NCBI GenBank assembly: GCA_910579545.1
Contig: CAJTVI010000020.1
Coordinates: 1 to 35,455 of the forward strand
Direction of reading: 5' to 3'
Origin: an uncultured Oscillospiraceae bacterium
Lineage (GTDB): Bacteria; Bacillota; Clostridia; Oscillospirales; Ruminococcaceae
Length of the DNA stretch: 35,455 nucleotides
Shown: positions 22,830 to 31,121 of the stretch, one piece after another
How the letters are laid out: each line of letters starts with the position of its first letter
Position numbering within the stretch: position 1 is the first letter of the stretch
Program-made: the position numbers and the translations under genes
The notes under the pieces: generated by a model
Told to the model about the DNA's origin: nothing
What the model saw: only the letters and a program-made list of their open reading frames with translations
Databases searched by the model: none

Positions 22830-23708
22830 ATGAAGATCAAGCATAAGCTGCGGCTTGTTGTCATCGCGCTTGCGGTGCTGGCCATCGTGCTGGCCGCCAA
22901 CGCCTGCGTGGTGACCCAGCAGAACGAATACACGGTGGTGCGCCAGTTCGGCGAGGTGATCGACATCCGCTCGGCCCCCGGCGTCAGCTGGAAGCTGCCC
23001 TTTATCCAAACCGCCGGCACCCTGCCCAACACGGTGCTGCTCTACGACCTGCCCATCTCGGACGTGATCACCCAGGACAAAAAGACCATGGTGGCCGACA
23101 GCTTTGTCCTCTGGAAGATCGAGGACCCCAAGCTCTTCATCCAGTCGCTCAACGGCAGCATCTCCAACGCCGAGAGCCGGCTTTCCACCCTGGTGTACAA
23201 CAGCATGAAGAACATCATCAGCTCCCGCAGCCAGTCGGACGTGATCAGCGGGCGGGACGGCGAGCTGGCCGCCGACATCCGGGCCGGCGTGGGCGACACC
23301 TTAAGCCAGTACGGCATTGAGGTGATCGCGGTGGAGACCAAGCACCTGGACCTGCCGGACGACAACAAGGAGGCGGTCTACCAGCGCATGATCTCGGAGC
23401 GCGGCAACATCGCCGCCAGCTACACCGCCCAGGGCGAGAGCGACGCCCAGAAGATCCGCAGCGAGACCGACCGCCAGGTGCAGGTCATGCTCAGCGAGGC
23501 TCGCGCCCAGGCCGAGATCCTCATCGCCGAGGGCGAGGCCGAGTATATGAGCATCCTGGCTGACGCCTACTCCGCCCCCGAAAAGGCCGAGTTTTACAGC
23601 TTTGTGCGCGCGCTGGACGCCGCCAAACTCAGCCTTGCGGGCGGCAACAAGACCCTCTTCCTCTCCAAGGATTCCCCCCTGGCCCAGATCTTCTACAACG
23701 CCCAGTGA
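22830..23708 (+). CDS. hflC: HflC, SPFH-domain membrane protease regulator
   Basis: 292 residues with an N-terminal membrane helix (about 5-25), a SPFH/Band-7 domain (NEYTVVRQFGEVIDI to about residue 200) including the family-typical LDLPDDNKEAVYQRMISER, and a helical tail with ESDAQKIRSETDRQ. It pairs with HflK as the FtsH-modulating complex. Length is normal. Start supported by AAAGGAGG 12 nt upstream. Second and last gene of the operon, closed by the terminator at 23736. Confidence 0.95.
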   Translation: MKIKHKLRLVVIALAVLAIVLAANACVVTQQNEYTVVRQFGEVIDIRSAPGVSWKLPFIQTAGTLPNTVLLYDLPISDVITQDKKTMVADSFVLWKIEDPKLFIQSLNGSISNAESRLSTLVYNSMKNIISSRSQSDVISGRDGELAADIRAGVGDTLSQYGIEVIAVETKHLDLPDDNKEAVYQRMISERGNIAASYTAQGESDAQKIRSETDRQVQVMLSEARAQAEILIAEGEAEYMSILADAYSAPEKAEFYSFVRALDAAKLSLAGGNKTLFLSKDSPLAQIFYNAQ

Positions 23709-23735
23709 CCCCGCCGCGCACCCGCGCGGCGCAAA

Positions 23736-23782
23736 GCGCCCGGCCCCTCCAACCAAGAGGGGCCGGGCGCCGTTTGCTTTTT
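23736..23782 (+). terminator. Terminator of hflK-hflC
   Basis: 14-bp perfect stem GCGCCCGGCCCCTC with its complement (23736-23749, 23757-23770), 7-nt loop, then GTTTGCTTTTT. It lies between the convergent hflC and ptsI. Confidence 0.85.
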
Positions 23783-23833
23783 ATGGGGGAAAACGATGAA
23801 GGAAAAGCGGCCGTCCGCCCGGCTGTGCGGGGC

Positions 23834-23939
23834 TCAGGGCCGCTCCCCCGCCTGCGCAAAGCCCGGCCGCGCCGCCCCCGCCTGCGCGCGGCGGTTCAGG
23901 GCCGCTCCCCCGCCTGCGCAAAACCCGGCCGCGCCGCCC
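23834..23939. repeat. Direct repeat, about 44 bp, period 62, at the ptsI 3' end
   Basis: TCAGGGCCGCTCCCCCGCC and the following about 25 bp occur at 23834 and again at 23896, with one or two mismatches. The copy nearer the gene forms the last codons and the stop of ptsI (TCA at 23896-23898, read as TGA on the minus strand). The other copy lies beyond the stop. Confidence 0.88.
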
Positions 23940-25560
23940 CGGCCGCTTCTGCCGCAAGGTCCAGGTTCATCAGCTCGTTTTTTACCTTCAGCAGCCGGTT
24001 GCCGGTGATCGAGAGGATGCGCAGCCCCTGCCGCACATAGTCGGCCGCCAGCGCCGGGTCCGAGGCGGTCTGGCCGCAGATGCACACCGGGATGCCCGCC
24101 TTTTGGCCGGCCTCCAGAGTCATGCCGATCAGCATCCGCACGGCGGGGCTGTCCTCCCGGTAGTAGCGGGCCACCCCGGGCTCCAGGCGGTCGGCCCCGT
24201 GGGTGTACTGCACCAGGTCGTTGGTGCCGATGCTGAAAAACCCGCAGCCATGCGCCGCGATCTGGCCGGCGGTCAAAGCCGCGCTGGGGATCTCGATCAT
24301 GCTGCCAAACAGCAGCTGCTCGTCAAAGGCCGCGCCCCGGGTGCGCAGGGCCGCCCGGGCGGTGGCCACGCAGGCCATGGCCTCGCGCCAGTCCTCTACC
24401 CCGCCCACCATCGGGAACATCACCCGCAGCGGCCCCTCGGCGCTGGCCCGCAGCAGGGCGCACAGCTGGGTGTGGAACAGTTCCGGCCGCGCCAGGCAAA
24501 ACCGCACCCCGCGCAGGCCCAAGGCGGGGTTCGCTTCCGGCTCGCTCAGCCCGTCCACAAGCTTGTCGGCCCCAATGTCAAAGGTGCGCACGGTCACCAG
24601 CCGGCCGCGGGCCGCCCGCAGGCAGTCCACATAAAAGCGGTACTGCTCCTCCTCGTCCGGGAACTGGCCCTTCATCAGCAAAAACTCGCTGCGCAAAAGG
24701 CCCACCCCGTCCGCCCCAAGCTCCACGGCGGTCTCGATGTCCTGCGGGCCCGAGCAGTTGGCAAACAGCCGCACGGCGGTGCCGTCCTTGGTATGGCAGG
24801 GGGCGCCGCGCAGCCAGTCCATCTCCTCCGCGCGCTCCTGCTGCTTTTGCAGCCGCCGGCGCACCGCTTCCTGCACCGCCTCGTCCGGCTCCAGCACCAC
24901 GTCCCCCGCCTCGGCGTCCAGCAGCAGGGTGGCGCCGTCCATCGCGGCGTCCAAAAAGGCCGAGCCCAGCCCCACCACGGCCGGGATGCCCATCACCCCC
25001 GCAATGATCGAGGCGTGGCTCTGGGCGCTGCCCGAGGAGGTCACGATGCCCAGCAGCATGCCCGGCTCCACCGACAGGATGTCGCTGGGCAGCACCTGGT
25101 CCGCCACTAAAATCGAGGGGCGGGTCAGTTCCAGCTTGCCCCGGGGCCGGCCGTCCAGGATGTCCACCACCCGCCGGCAAACGTCCACCACGTCGGCGCT
25201 GCGCTCCCGGATATAGGCGTCGTCCACATTTTTTAGGGTGCGGGCAAAGATCGAGGCCGCCCGCTCCACCGCGGCGGCGCTGTCCGCCCCCACGGCAATG
25301 TAATCCCCCACCTCGTCGATCAGGGTGCGGTCCTCCAGCAAAGCCTGCTGAAAGTGCAGGATGTCCTTCTGCTCGCCCTTGGCCTTTTGCTGCAGCTGGC
25401 GCAGCTCGTCCCGGGCCAGCACCACCGCCGCGTCAAACAGCGCGCGCTCCTGGCTGGGGCCGTGCACCACCCGGCCCAGGCCCATCGTCTGGCGCTCGGG
25501 CCGGTAGATGGGGCCCATCACCAGCCCCTCCGAGGCAAACGTTCCTTTGTATTTCTGCAT
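23896..25560 (-). CDS. ptsI: Phosphoenolpyruvate-protein phosphotransferase (PTS enzyme I)
   Basis: 554 residues. The N-terminal HPr-binding and phosphohistidine domain contains GSAQSHASIIA, with the active His near residue 182. The C-terminal PEP-binding domain has GLLRSEFLLM, the conserved NPALGLRGVRF, FPMVGGVEDW, the metal/PEP-binding FFSIGTNDLVQYT and the catalytic-Cys segment VCICGQTASD. Enzyme I takes phosphate from phosphoenolpyruvate and passes it to HPr. Start at 25560 has GGAGGAGCAGG upstream. No ptsH (HPr) is adjacent. The last about 16 residues (AAGAARPGFAQAG) are encoded by the direct repeat at the 3' end and lie beyond the usual end of the family. Confidence 0.96.
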   Translation of the reverse strand: MQKYKGTFASEGLVMGPIYRPERQTMGLGRVVHGPSQERALFDAAVVLARDELRQLQQKAKGEQKDILHFQQALLEDRTLIDEVGDYIAVGADSAAAVERAASIFARTLKNVDDAYIRERSADVVDVCRRVVDILDGRPRGKLELTRPSILVADQVLPSDILSVEPGMLLGIVTSSGSAQSHASIIAGVMGIPAVVGLGSAFLDAAMDGATLLLDAEAGDVVLEPDEAVQEAVRRRLQKQQERAEEMDWLRGAPCHTKDGTAVRLFANCSGPQDIETAVELGADGVGLLRSEFLLMKGQFPDEEEQYRFYVDCLRAARGRLVTVRTFDIGADKLVDGLSEPEANPALGLRGVRFCLARPELFHTQLCALLRASAEGPLRVMFPMVGGVEDWREAMACVATARAALRTRGAAFDEQLLFGSMIEIPSAALTAGQIAAHGCGFFSIGTNDLVQYTHGADRLEPGVARYYREDSPAVRMLIGMTLEAGQKAGIPVCICGQTASDPALAADYVRQGLRILSITGNRLLKVKNELMNLDLAAEAAGAARPGFAQAGERP

Positions 25561-25627
25561 CCTGTCCTGCTCCTCCAAAGCGCGGCCGCCCGGCAAAACT
25601 GCCCCTGGCGCGGCGCGTCACAGCGAG

Positions 25628-25655
25628 TTTATATGCGTTTGGACAATAAAGGCAA
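25628..25655 (-). promoter_or_regulatory. Promoter of ptsI
   Basis: Minus strand: -35 TTGCCT (25655-25650), 16-bp spacer, -10 TATAAA (25633-25628). It lies in the 119-bp gap between the co-directional patatin-like gene and ptsI, so the two may be separate transcripts. Confidence 0.6.
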
Positions 25656-25679
25656 AAACGCGGCGCGGCCGCCCGCGGC

Positions 25680-26837
25680 TCACAGGGCCGAAAGCCCGCC
25701 GCACAGCGCCTCGTACACCGCCGCGGCCACAAACTCGGCGGGGCTTGCGGCGGCCAGCCCGCACTCGATCAGCTGGGTGCGGGGCTCGGCCGCAAACAGC
25801 GGCGCAAACCGCTCGGCCCGCCCGGCGGGCCAGGCCGCCAAAAAGGCCCCGCACAGTTCCTCGGCCGTGTACAGCCGGGCGGGGTCCACGCCGGCTGCCT
25901 CGCAGGCCAGTTCCAGCGGCGCAAGGGGGGCCGCCTCCCCGCGAGGGCCAAACCGGTCAATGGCCAGCTTTTCGGTCAGGGCCAGGGCCGGGTTGGCCCG
26001 GATGGCCCTTGCCATGCAGCCCCCATAGGGCGAAACAAACCGCCCGGCAATGGCGGCGCCCTCGTCCTGCCGCAGGGCGTAGGCGGTGCCCAGCATCCGG
26101 CCAAACAGGCGGTAGGCGTCGTAATAGCCCAGGGCCATGTTGCGCGCGGCCGCCGCGGGCGAAAATTTCAGGATCGGCCCCAGTTCCCAGTGGCTTGCCA
26201 GTACCCGGGTGGGCAGGCCGGTGGTGTTGGGGCGCACCACCCCCACCCCGTCCACATCCACGCAGAGCAGCTCGTCGGCCCCCATCCGGGCCGCCAGGCC
26301 GGTGGGCATATTGTCGGCGTAGCCGCCGTCAATAAAGGCCTGCCCCTCGATCGTCTTGGGCTGGAAGGCGGGGAAGCAGGCCGCCGAGGCCAGCATGTAG
26401 TCCGCCAGCATCCCCTCGGGGATCTCTTCGATCGCCAGCTCCTGCACCCGCATGTTCTTCATCTGCACCGTCACAAGGCCGTACCGGATGGCCGAGGCGC
26501 GCACCGCCTGCTCGTCTACCCCCATGTGCACGATCCGATGCAAGGGGGAAACGTCCATCCCGCCATTGCGCACAAGTTCGGCAAAAAAGGCGGCCTTTTC
26601 GCGCGCGCCGCCCTCCTCGGGCGCGGGCTGGGCCATCACCTGCTCGTCGTCGATCGAAAGCCACATGTCCCGGGCCTGCTCCCAGGCGTCCTGCACAAAC
26701 AGCGCGCCGTTCAAGCAGCCCACCGAGGTGCCCACAATGACCCCGGGCGCCCAGCCCAGTTCCCGCAGGGCCTGGTAGGCCCCCACCTGATAGCTGCCGC
26801 GGGCGCCCCCGCCCGCAAGCACCAGCCCCTTTGCCAT
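25680..26837 (-). CDS. Patatin-like phospholipase
   Basis: 385 residues. The patatin domain occupies the first about 190: the oxyanion loop GGGARG (residues 9-14), the nucleophile elbow GTSVG with Ser38, and the catalytic Asp170 in DGGYADN. These serine lipases cleave acyl chains from phospholipids or related lipids. No signal peptide or membrane helix is seen, so it acts in the cytoplasm or at its membrane face. The C-terminal about 190 residues are helical, Ala-rich and not recognised. Start at 26837 chosen because AAAGGAGGG lies 10 nt upstream and the protein then starts with the conserved KGLVLAGGG. Confidence 0.92.
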   Translation of the reverse strand: MAKGLVLAGGGARGSYQVGAYQALRELGWAPGVIVGTSVGCLNGALFVQDAWEQARDMWLSIDDEQVMAQPAPEEGGAREKAAFFAELVRNGGMDVSPLHRIVHMGVDEQAVRASAIRYGLVTVQMKNMRVQELAIEEIPEGMLADYMLASAACFPAFQPKTIEGQAFIDGGYADNMPTGLAARMGADELLCVDVDGVGVVRPNTTGLPTRVLASHWELGPILKFSPAAAARNMALGYYDAYRLFGRMLGTAYALRQDEGAAIAGRFVSPYGGCMARAIRANPALALTEKLAIDRFGPRGEAAPLAPLELACEAAGVDPARLYTAEELCGAFLAAWPAGRAERFAPLFAAEPRTQLIECGLAAASPAEFVAAAVYEALCGGLSAL

Positions 26838-26863
26838 GCCGCACCCCTCCTTTGCGGCCCGCC

Positions 26864-26958
26864 GGCCCTTTGCAGGGCGTGCCGCGGGCGCCGCGCTGTG
26901 TGCCCCGGCCCGCCGCCGGTGCCCGGCCCATGCGGCCCTTTGCAGGGCGTGCCGCGGG
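26864..26958. repeat. Perfect 25-bp direct repeat, period 70
   Basis: GGCCCTTTGCAGGGCGTGCC plus CGCGGG-type continuation (25 bp) occurs at 26864-26888 and 26934-26958. It lies in the leader of the patatin-like gene. The AT-rich block that follows (about 26970-27005) includes TATAAT (minus strand) and is probably where that gene's promoter lies, but its -35 is unclear. No other gene lies in 26838-27161. Confidence 0.85.
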
Positions 26959-27161
26959 GCCGGCAGTGAAATCATATAGATATAAGTTATTATAACACTT
27001 TTTGCGCCAAAAAGAAAAGCCGCCAGGGCAGAATCTTTACATCTCTTAACGGGCCGGCGGCCCCTTGCGCCGGCGGGGGAAATATGGTACCTTAAAGGAA
27101 AGCGCAAGCGCGGCGGCGCCAGGCCCAGTTTTGCCCGCCGCCAAACAAGGAGGAATCGCGT

Positions 27162-27689
27162 ATGAAATGCCCGACCTGCGGCACCCAGCTTGGCCCGGAG
27201 GACCGCTATTGCCCCATCTGCGGCACGGCGGCCCAGCCCGCCGCCAGCCCGGCCCAGCCCGCCGCACCCAGCTATTCCGCGCCCGCGGCCCCTGCCGCGC
27301 CGGACATCCCGCCCATCACGGTGGACCGCAGCCTGCCCAAGAGCCTGTTTTACAGCACCCTCGCCTCAGACAAGGTGCGCAAGGACATCCGCAACAGCGC
27401 CATCGTCTGCTATGTCTGCGGGGTGATCACCGGGGTGGTGGCGCTGCTGGTAAGCCCCACCATGCTGCTGGACGTGATCGTGATCCTGGTGCTGGGGCTG
27501 CTCATCCAGTTAAAGCAGAGCCGGGTCTGCGCCGTGCTGCTGCTGGCGTACAGCCTCTTCAACACGGTGGTGTCCATTGTTACCACCGGCAGCGTCGGCG
27601 GCTGGCTTCTCATCATCGCGGGGGCCTACGCCGTAAAGAGCACCTTCGCGCTGGAAAAGGAGTACCAGGCCTTCCGCGCCGGGCAGTAA
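27162..27689 (+). CDS. Zinc-ribbon membrane protein
   Basis: 175 residues: an N-terminal double CxxC zinc ribbon (CPTCG at 3-7, CPICG at 17-21), an Ala/Pro linker of about 30 residues, then about four membrane helices (about 78-170). Similar zinc-ribbon plus membrane proteins are common and uncharacterised in Clostridia. Start supported by AAGGAGGAATCGCGT. It ends at a strong terminator, and shares the zinc-ribbon plus helix design, though not sequence, with the protein at 17625. Confidence 0.78.
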   Translation: MKCPTCGTQLGPEDRYCPICGTAAQPAASPAQPAAPSYSAPAAPAAPDIPPITVDRSLPKSLFYSTLASDKVRKDIRNSAIVCYVCGVITGVVALLVSPTMLLDVIVILVLGLLIQLKQSRVCAVLLLAYSLFNTVVSIVTTGSVGGWLLIIAGAYAVKSTFALEKEYQAFRAGQ

Positions 27690-27705
27690 CCGGCGCCCAT
27701 ACAGC

Positions 27706-27738
27706 AAAAAGCCCCGGGACAGCTTGTCCCGGGGTTTT
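27706..27738 (+). terminator. Terminator after the zinc-ribbon membrane protein
   Basis: 10-bp perfect stem CCCCGGGACA with its complement (27712-27721, 27725-27734), GCT loop, TTTTGCTTT tail. A-run on the 5' side also allows minus-strand use. Confidence 0.9.
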
Positions 27739-27808
27739 GCTTTGTGTGCGGGTTTTGCGGGCGCTCCGGCGCGGCTTCGGCTTTCTTAGCGGCTTCGCCG
27801 GCCCGCGC

Positions 27809-29368
27809 TCAGCACAGCGGCGCAAAGATGCGCAGGATGCCGTCCAGCGTCCAGCTCCAAAAGCCCAGCCGCACGTTTTTGCCCAGCTCCATCCGGCAGC
27901 ACTGGGCCTGGGTGGCCAAAAAGTCGGCCTTGAGGTCGTTCAGCAGGGATGCGCCGTAAAACAGCGAGTTGTTCTCAAAGTGCAAAAACAGGCTGCGGTA
28001 GTCCAGGTTCACCGTACCCACCGTGCCCACCCGGCCGTCGATCACGCAGCCCTTGGCGTGCACAAAGCCGGGCAGGTACTCGTAAATCTTCACCCCGGCG
28101 TCCAGCAGCACCGGGTAAAAGCTGCGGGACATGCGGAACACTAACTTCTTGTCCGGGATGCCGGGCATGATGATCCGCACGTCCACCCCGCGGCGGGCCG
28201 CCCGCACCATCGCCTCCTGCAAGGCGTCCCCCGGCATCAGGTAGGGGGTAAAGAACCAGGCGTATTCGGTCGCCTGGGCCAGCAGCTCGATGTACAGCTC
28301 GTTGCTGGCGGCGCTGGGCCGCAGGGGGGAGTCGAAATAACTCAGCACGATCCCGTCAGCGGGCCCATCGGCCGGTTCCCCGGCAGGCCCCGCCGGCCCC
28401 CCGGCGGGCGCGCCGGCTTCGCCCGCCTGCGGCAGCACCAGCGCCGAGGGCACGGCCTCGCCCCCAAAGGCGTCCCAAAACTGCACAAACATCCGGGTAT
28501 AGCCCTGCACCGCCGGGCCGGTCAGCCGCAGGCCGATGTCCTTCCAGTGGCCGTGCTTGGCAATGCGGTTGATGTACTCGTCGGCCAGGTTCACGCCGCC
28601 GCTGAAGGCCACCTCGCCGTCCACGATCAGCATCTTGCGGTGGTCGCGGTAGTTCAGGGTGCCCTGGATCGAGCGCAGGGGGTTGAAGGGCACGCACCGC
28701 ACCCCGGCCTTTTGCAGCGCCCGGGCGTTTGCGCGGGTGTAGGTGCTCAGGCTGCCCAGGTCGTCGTAGAGCATCCGCACATCCACGCCCTCGGCCGCCT
28801 TCTGGACCAGCAGCTCGGCCATGGCGTCCCACATGGCCCCCGGCTCCACAATAAAGTATTCCAAAAAGATATACCGCCGCGCCTGCCGCATGGCGTTTAG
28901 CATGGCGGGGAAAAGCGTGTCCCCCAGCGGGTAGTAAACCGCCTCCCGGTTCAGGTACGCCGGGCAGCCGGTAAGCCTGTGGAGATAGCCAAAGGTCGCA
29001 GCCATCCGGCCGTCCTGCCCGGCCAGGAGGGCAAGGGCGGTCTCGGTCTCGTCGGCAAAGCCCTCCGGCAGCCGCACGGCCTCCAGCCGTTTTTTCAGCG
29101 GCCGGGTGGTGCGCTTGTCCCCAAACAAGAGGTAGAGCAGCGCCCCGGGCAGCGGGAAGCCCAGGATCACCAGCAGCCACAAAATCTTGTAGGTGCCCTC
29201 GTCCCGCTTGGTAATGATGTAGAGCACAAAGATCAGCGCCAGCACCGACAGGCCCAGCGCGATCAGCCCCGCCCAGGGAGCCAGCCAGCGCAGCAGCAGC
29301 ACTGCCCACAGCACCTGCAGCAGCACGGCGGGCAGGATGGAGAGCGCGCGGCGGATGATCTTGCCCAT
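27809..29368 (-). CDS. cls: Cardiolipin synthase-type phospholipase D
   Basis: 519 residues, typical for bacterial ClsA: two N-terminal membrane helices (about 5-60), then two phospholipase D domains. HKD motif 1 is HRKMLIVDGEVAFSGG (His near residue 243) and HKD motif 2 is HAKGCVIDGRVGTVGTVN (near 437). The enzyme joins two phosphatidylglycerols, releasing glycerol, to make cardiolipin. The start has AAAGGAGG 8 nt upstream; the frame continues to 29536, but that part has no family match. An Ala/Gly/Pro-rich insert (about residues 312-335) between the two catalytic domains is longer than usual. Single gene; the downstream region to 27739 shows no terminator with a clear T-run on this strand. 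Confidence 0.94.
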   Translation of the reverse strand: MGKIIRRALSILPAVLLQVLWAVLLLRWLAPWAGLIALGLSVLALIFVLYIITKRDEGTYKILWLLVILGFPLPGALLYLLFGDKRTTRPLKKRLEAVRLPEGFADETETALALLAGQDGRMAATFGYLHRLTGCPAYLNREAVYYPLGDTLFPAMLNAMRQARRYIFLEYFIVEPGAMWDAMAELLVQKAAEGVDVRMLYDDLGSLSTYTRANARALQKAGVRCVPFNPLRSIQGTLNYRDHRKMLIVDGEVAFSGGVNLADEYINRIAKHGHWKDIGLRLTGPAVQGYTRMFVQFWDAFGGEAVPSALVLPQAGEAGAPAGGPAGPAGEPADGPADGIVLSYFDSPLRPSAASNELYIELLAQATEYAWFFTPYLMPGDALQEAMVRAARRGVDVRIIMPGIPDKKLVFRMSRSFYPVLLDAGVKIYEYLPGFVHAKGCVIDGRVGTVGTVNLDYRSLFLHFENNSLFYGASLLNDLKADFLATQAQCCRMELGKNVRLGFWSWTLDGILRIFAPLC

Positions 29369-29554
29369 AACGGCACCTCCTTTGGTTGGTTTGGCCCCGC
29401 GGCGGGCCGGGCGGTTCCAGCCCTGCGGCGGGCCGGGCGCAAAAGGCCCCGCAAGCTTGCCCGCGCGCCGTTTTTGCCGGCCGCCCCGCCGTTTTTCGGA
29501 TACGGCTATTCTACCACAAGGCCCGCCGCCGCGCAATGGCCGCGCCCCGGCCGG

Positions 29555-29699
29555 GCGTGTCCAAACCGGGGAGAAATATCCGCCGGCCGGGTGCGTGGGA
29601 GCAGTCTCTCAAGGCAACAGGACCCCTGCCCCGAAAGCCTTTCGAGACTCTCCCCCGCCCCCGGTCTTAGCACTCTGAAACTCCTTGAAATGGACACTC
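29555..29699. repeat. 145-bp dispersed element, copy B
   Basis: Same length and order as copy A at 18861-19005, with GCGTGTCCA/TGGACACTC ends and the identical 64-bp core (29594-29657). Differences are scattered single bases, mainly in the flanks of the core. It lies in the divergent region between the cardiolipin synthase gene and the aminotransferase operon promoter. The predicted hairpin pairs are conserved because the core is identical; the variable positions outside it do not obviously covary. Confidence 0.85.
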
Positions 29700-29780
29700 C
29701 TGCCCCCGCCCGCCAATGTATAAAACGGCGCCGCTGGCTGCATAAAAAAACATGCCCGGCAAAAAAATAAACGGCAAGGC

Positions 29781-29809
29781 TTGACATTGCCCGCCGGGCG
29801 TGGTATATC
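29781..29809 (+). promoter_or_regulatory. Promoter of the aminotransferase operon
   Basis: -35 TTGACA (29781-29786), 17-bp spacer, -10 TATATC (29804-29809). Transcription should start near 29816, giving a leader of about 148 nt. Confidence 0.8.
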
Positions 29810-29834
29810 TATACTCAACAACTGCATACCGCTT

Positions 29835-29957
29835 CCCTCACCACCGGGTGGGGGGTCAAAGGCATCTGAACACAGCCGTAGGTAATACGACCGCAGGGTC
29901 GTCACAAGGCTGTGGGTCAGGTGCCTTGTTTTTTAGCGGTGCAAAAAACAAGGAGGA
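29835..29957 (+). ncRNA. Structured leader with alternative pairing at the ribosome-binding site (candidate riboswitch)
   Basis: Hairpin P0 (29835-29842 with 29847-29854) is followed by a nested domain: P1 29859-29869 with 29917-29927 (11 bp, one G-U), P2 29871-29877 with 29908-29914 (CACAGCC/GGCTGTG), and P3 29887-29892 with 29897-29902 (ACGACC/GGTCGT, GCAG loop). Between P2 and P3 lies an asymmetric internal loop (GTAGGTAAT and CACAA). The 3' strand of P1 ends CCTT and runs into G and six T. CCTTGTTTTTT (29924-29934) can instead pair fully with AAAAAACAAGG (29943-29953), which contains the start of the Shine-Dalgarno AAGGAGG. P1 and this sequestering hairpin share CCTT and exclude each other. 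I do not recognise the domain as any known riboswitch class. Confidence 0.7.
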
Positions 29958-29963
29958 AGCCGT

Positions 29964-31091
29964 ATGAAGATCAAACCCTTTGCCGTGGAAGAATGGATGA
30001 ACGCCTGGGAGGAGGGGGCCCGGTTCAACATTGCCGAAACCTGTGTGGACTCGGTCTCGCTGGACGAGCTCTTTGCCCTCACCGGGGAGGACCGGGACGC
30101 CTTTTGGAACCAGTTCAGCGCCCGCCGGCTCACCTACGGCGCCATCGAGGGCGCGCCCGCCTTTAAGCAGGGGGTGTGCGGGCTGTACAAGACCCTCTCG
30201 CCCCAAAACATCGTGCCCACCCACGGCGCGTCGGGGGCCAACCATCATGTCTTTTACTCCCTCATCGAGCCCGGCGACCGGGTGGTCAGCATCATGCCCA
30301 CCTACCAGCAGCTCTACTCGATCCCAGAGTCCTTTGGGGCGGATCTGCAGCTGCTGCATCTGCGCCAGGAAAACGACTACCTGCCCGACCTGGACGAGCT
30401 GCGCCGGCTGGTGACCCCCAATACCAAGATGATCTGCATCAACAACCCCAACAACCCCACCGGGGCGCTGATGTCGGCCGGGCTGCTGCGGGAAATCGTG
30501 CAGATCGCCCGCAGCGTGGGGGCGTATCTGCTCTGCGACGAGGTCTACCGCCACCTGACCCAGACCGACGAGTGGTGCGAATCCATCGCGGACCTGTACG
30601 AAAAGGGCATCTCGGTAAGCAGCATGTCCAAGGTGTTCTCGCTGGCCGGGCTCCGGCTGGGCTGGATCGCCACCCGGGACATGGAGGCGGTCCGGGCCTG
30701 CCTGTCCCACCGGGACTACGACCTGGTAAGCTGCGGCATGTTCGACGAGGCGGTGGCGGCCCTGGCCCTGGCCCACAGTGACAAGCTGCTGGCCCGCAGC
30801 CGGGCCATGGTGCGGGAGAACCTGGCCATCCTGGACGCCTGGGTAAAGTCGGAGCCCAGGCTCACCTACACCAAGCCCCAGGCGGGCACCACGGCGCTGG
30901 TCTACTACGATTACGAGCAGCCGTCCTATGAATTCTGCGAGCGGATGTACCGCGAGACCGGGGCCTTTGTCACCCCCGGCGACTGCTTCGGGCAGCCCCG
31001 CAGCGTGCGCATCGGCTACGCCAGCGACACCGGGGTGTTAAAGGACGGCCTGGCCGCCTTCAGCGCCTTTTTGCGCACGCTCGAGCAGTGA
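29964..31091 (+). CDS. PLP-dependent aminotransferase, class I/II
   Basis: 375 residues, fold type I aminotransferase. Recognised parts: the NNPNNPTG stretch (residues 160-167), CDEVYRHL with the pyridine-binding Asp192, and SSMSKVFSLAGLRLGW with the Schiff-base Lys223. Near the C-terminus, RSVRIGYA carries the Arg expected to bind the substrate carboxylate. Members transfer amino groups between amino acids and keto acids, and some act as beta-lyases or cyclases. Start at 29964 is preceded by AAGGAGG 7 nt upstream, within the predicted regulatory leader. First gene of a three-gene run with an ornithine cyclodeaminase-like and a threonine dehydratase-like protein. Specificity not determinable. 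Confidence 0.93.
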   Translation: MKIKPFAVEEWMNAWEEGARFNIAETCVDSVSLDELFALTGEDRDAFWNQFSARRLTYGAIEGAPAFKQGVCGLYKTLSPQNIVPTHGASGANHHVFYSLIEPGDRVVSIMPTYQQLYSIPESFGADLQLLHLRQENDYLPDLDELRRLVTPNTKMICINNPNNPTGALMSAGLLREIVQIARSVGAYLLCDEVYRHLTQTDEWCESIADLYEKGISVSSMSKVFSLAGLRLGWIATRDMEAVRACLSHRDYDLVSCGMFDEAVAALALAHSDKLLARSRAMVRENLAILDAWVKSEPRLTYTKPQAGTTALVYYDYEQPSYEFCERMYRETGAFVTPGDCFGQPRSVRIGYASDTGVLKDGLAAFSAFLRTLEQ

Positions 31092-31121
31092 TAAAAATCA
31101 TCCGGCATGAGGGGCAGTTCC

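Noticed and set aside
29871..29891. Resemblance of the leader stretch CAGCCGTAGGTAATACG to the 530 loop of 16S rRNA (CAGCCGCGGTAATACG)
   Set aside because: Only about 16 bases and one insertion; the flanking helices differ from 16S helix 18. Probably coincidence, although a loop mimic cannot be excluded.
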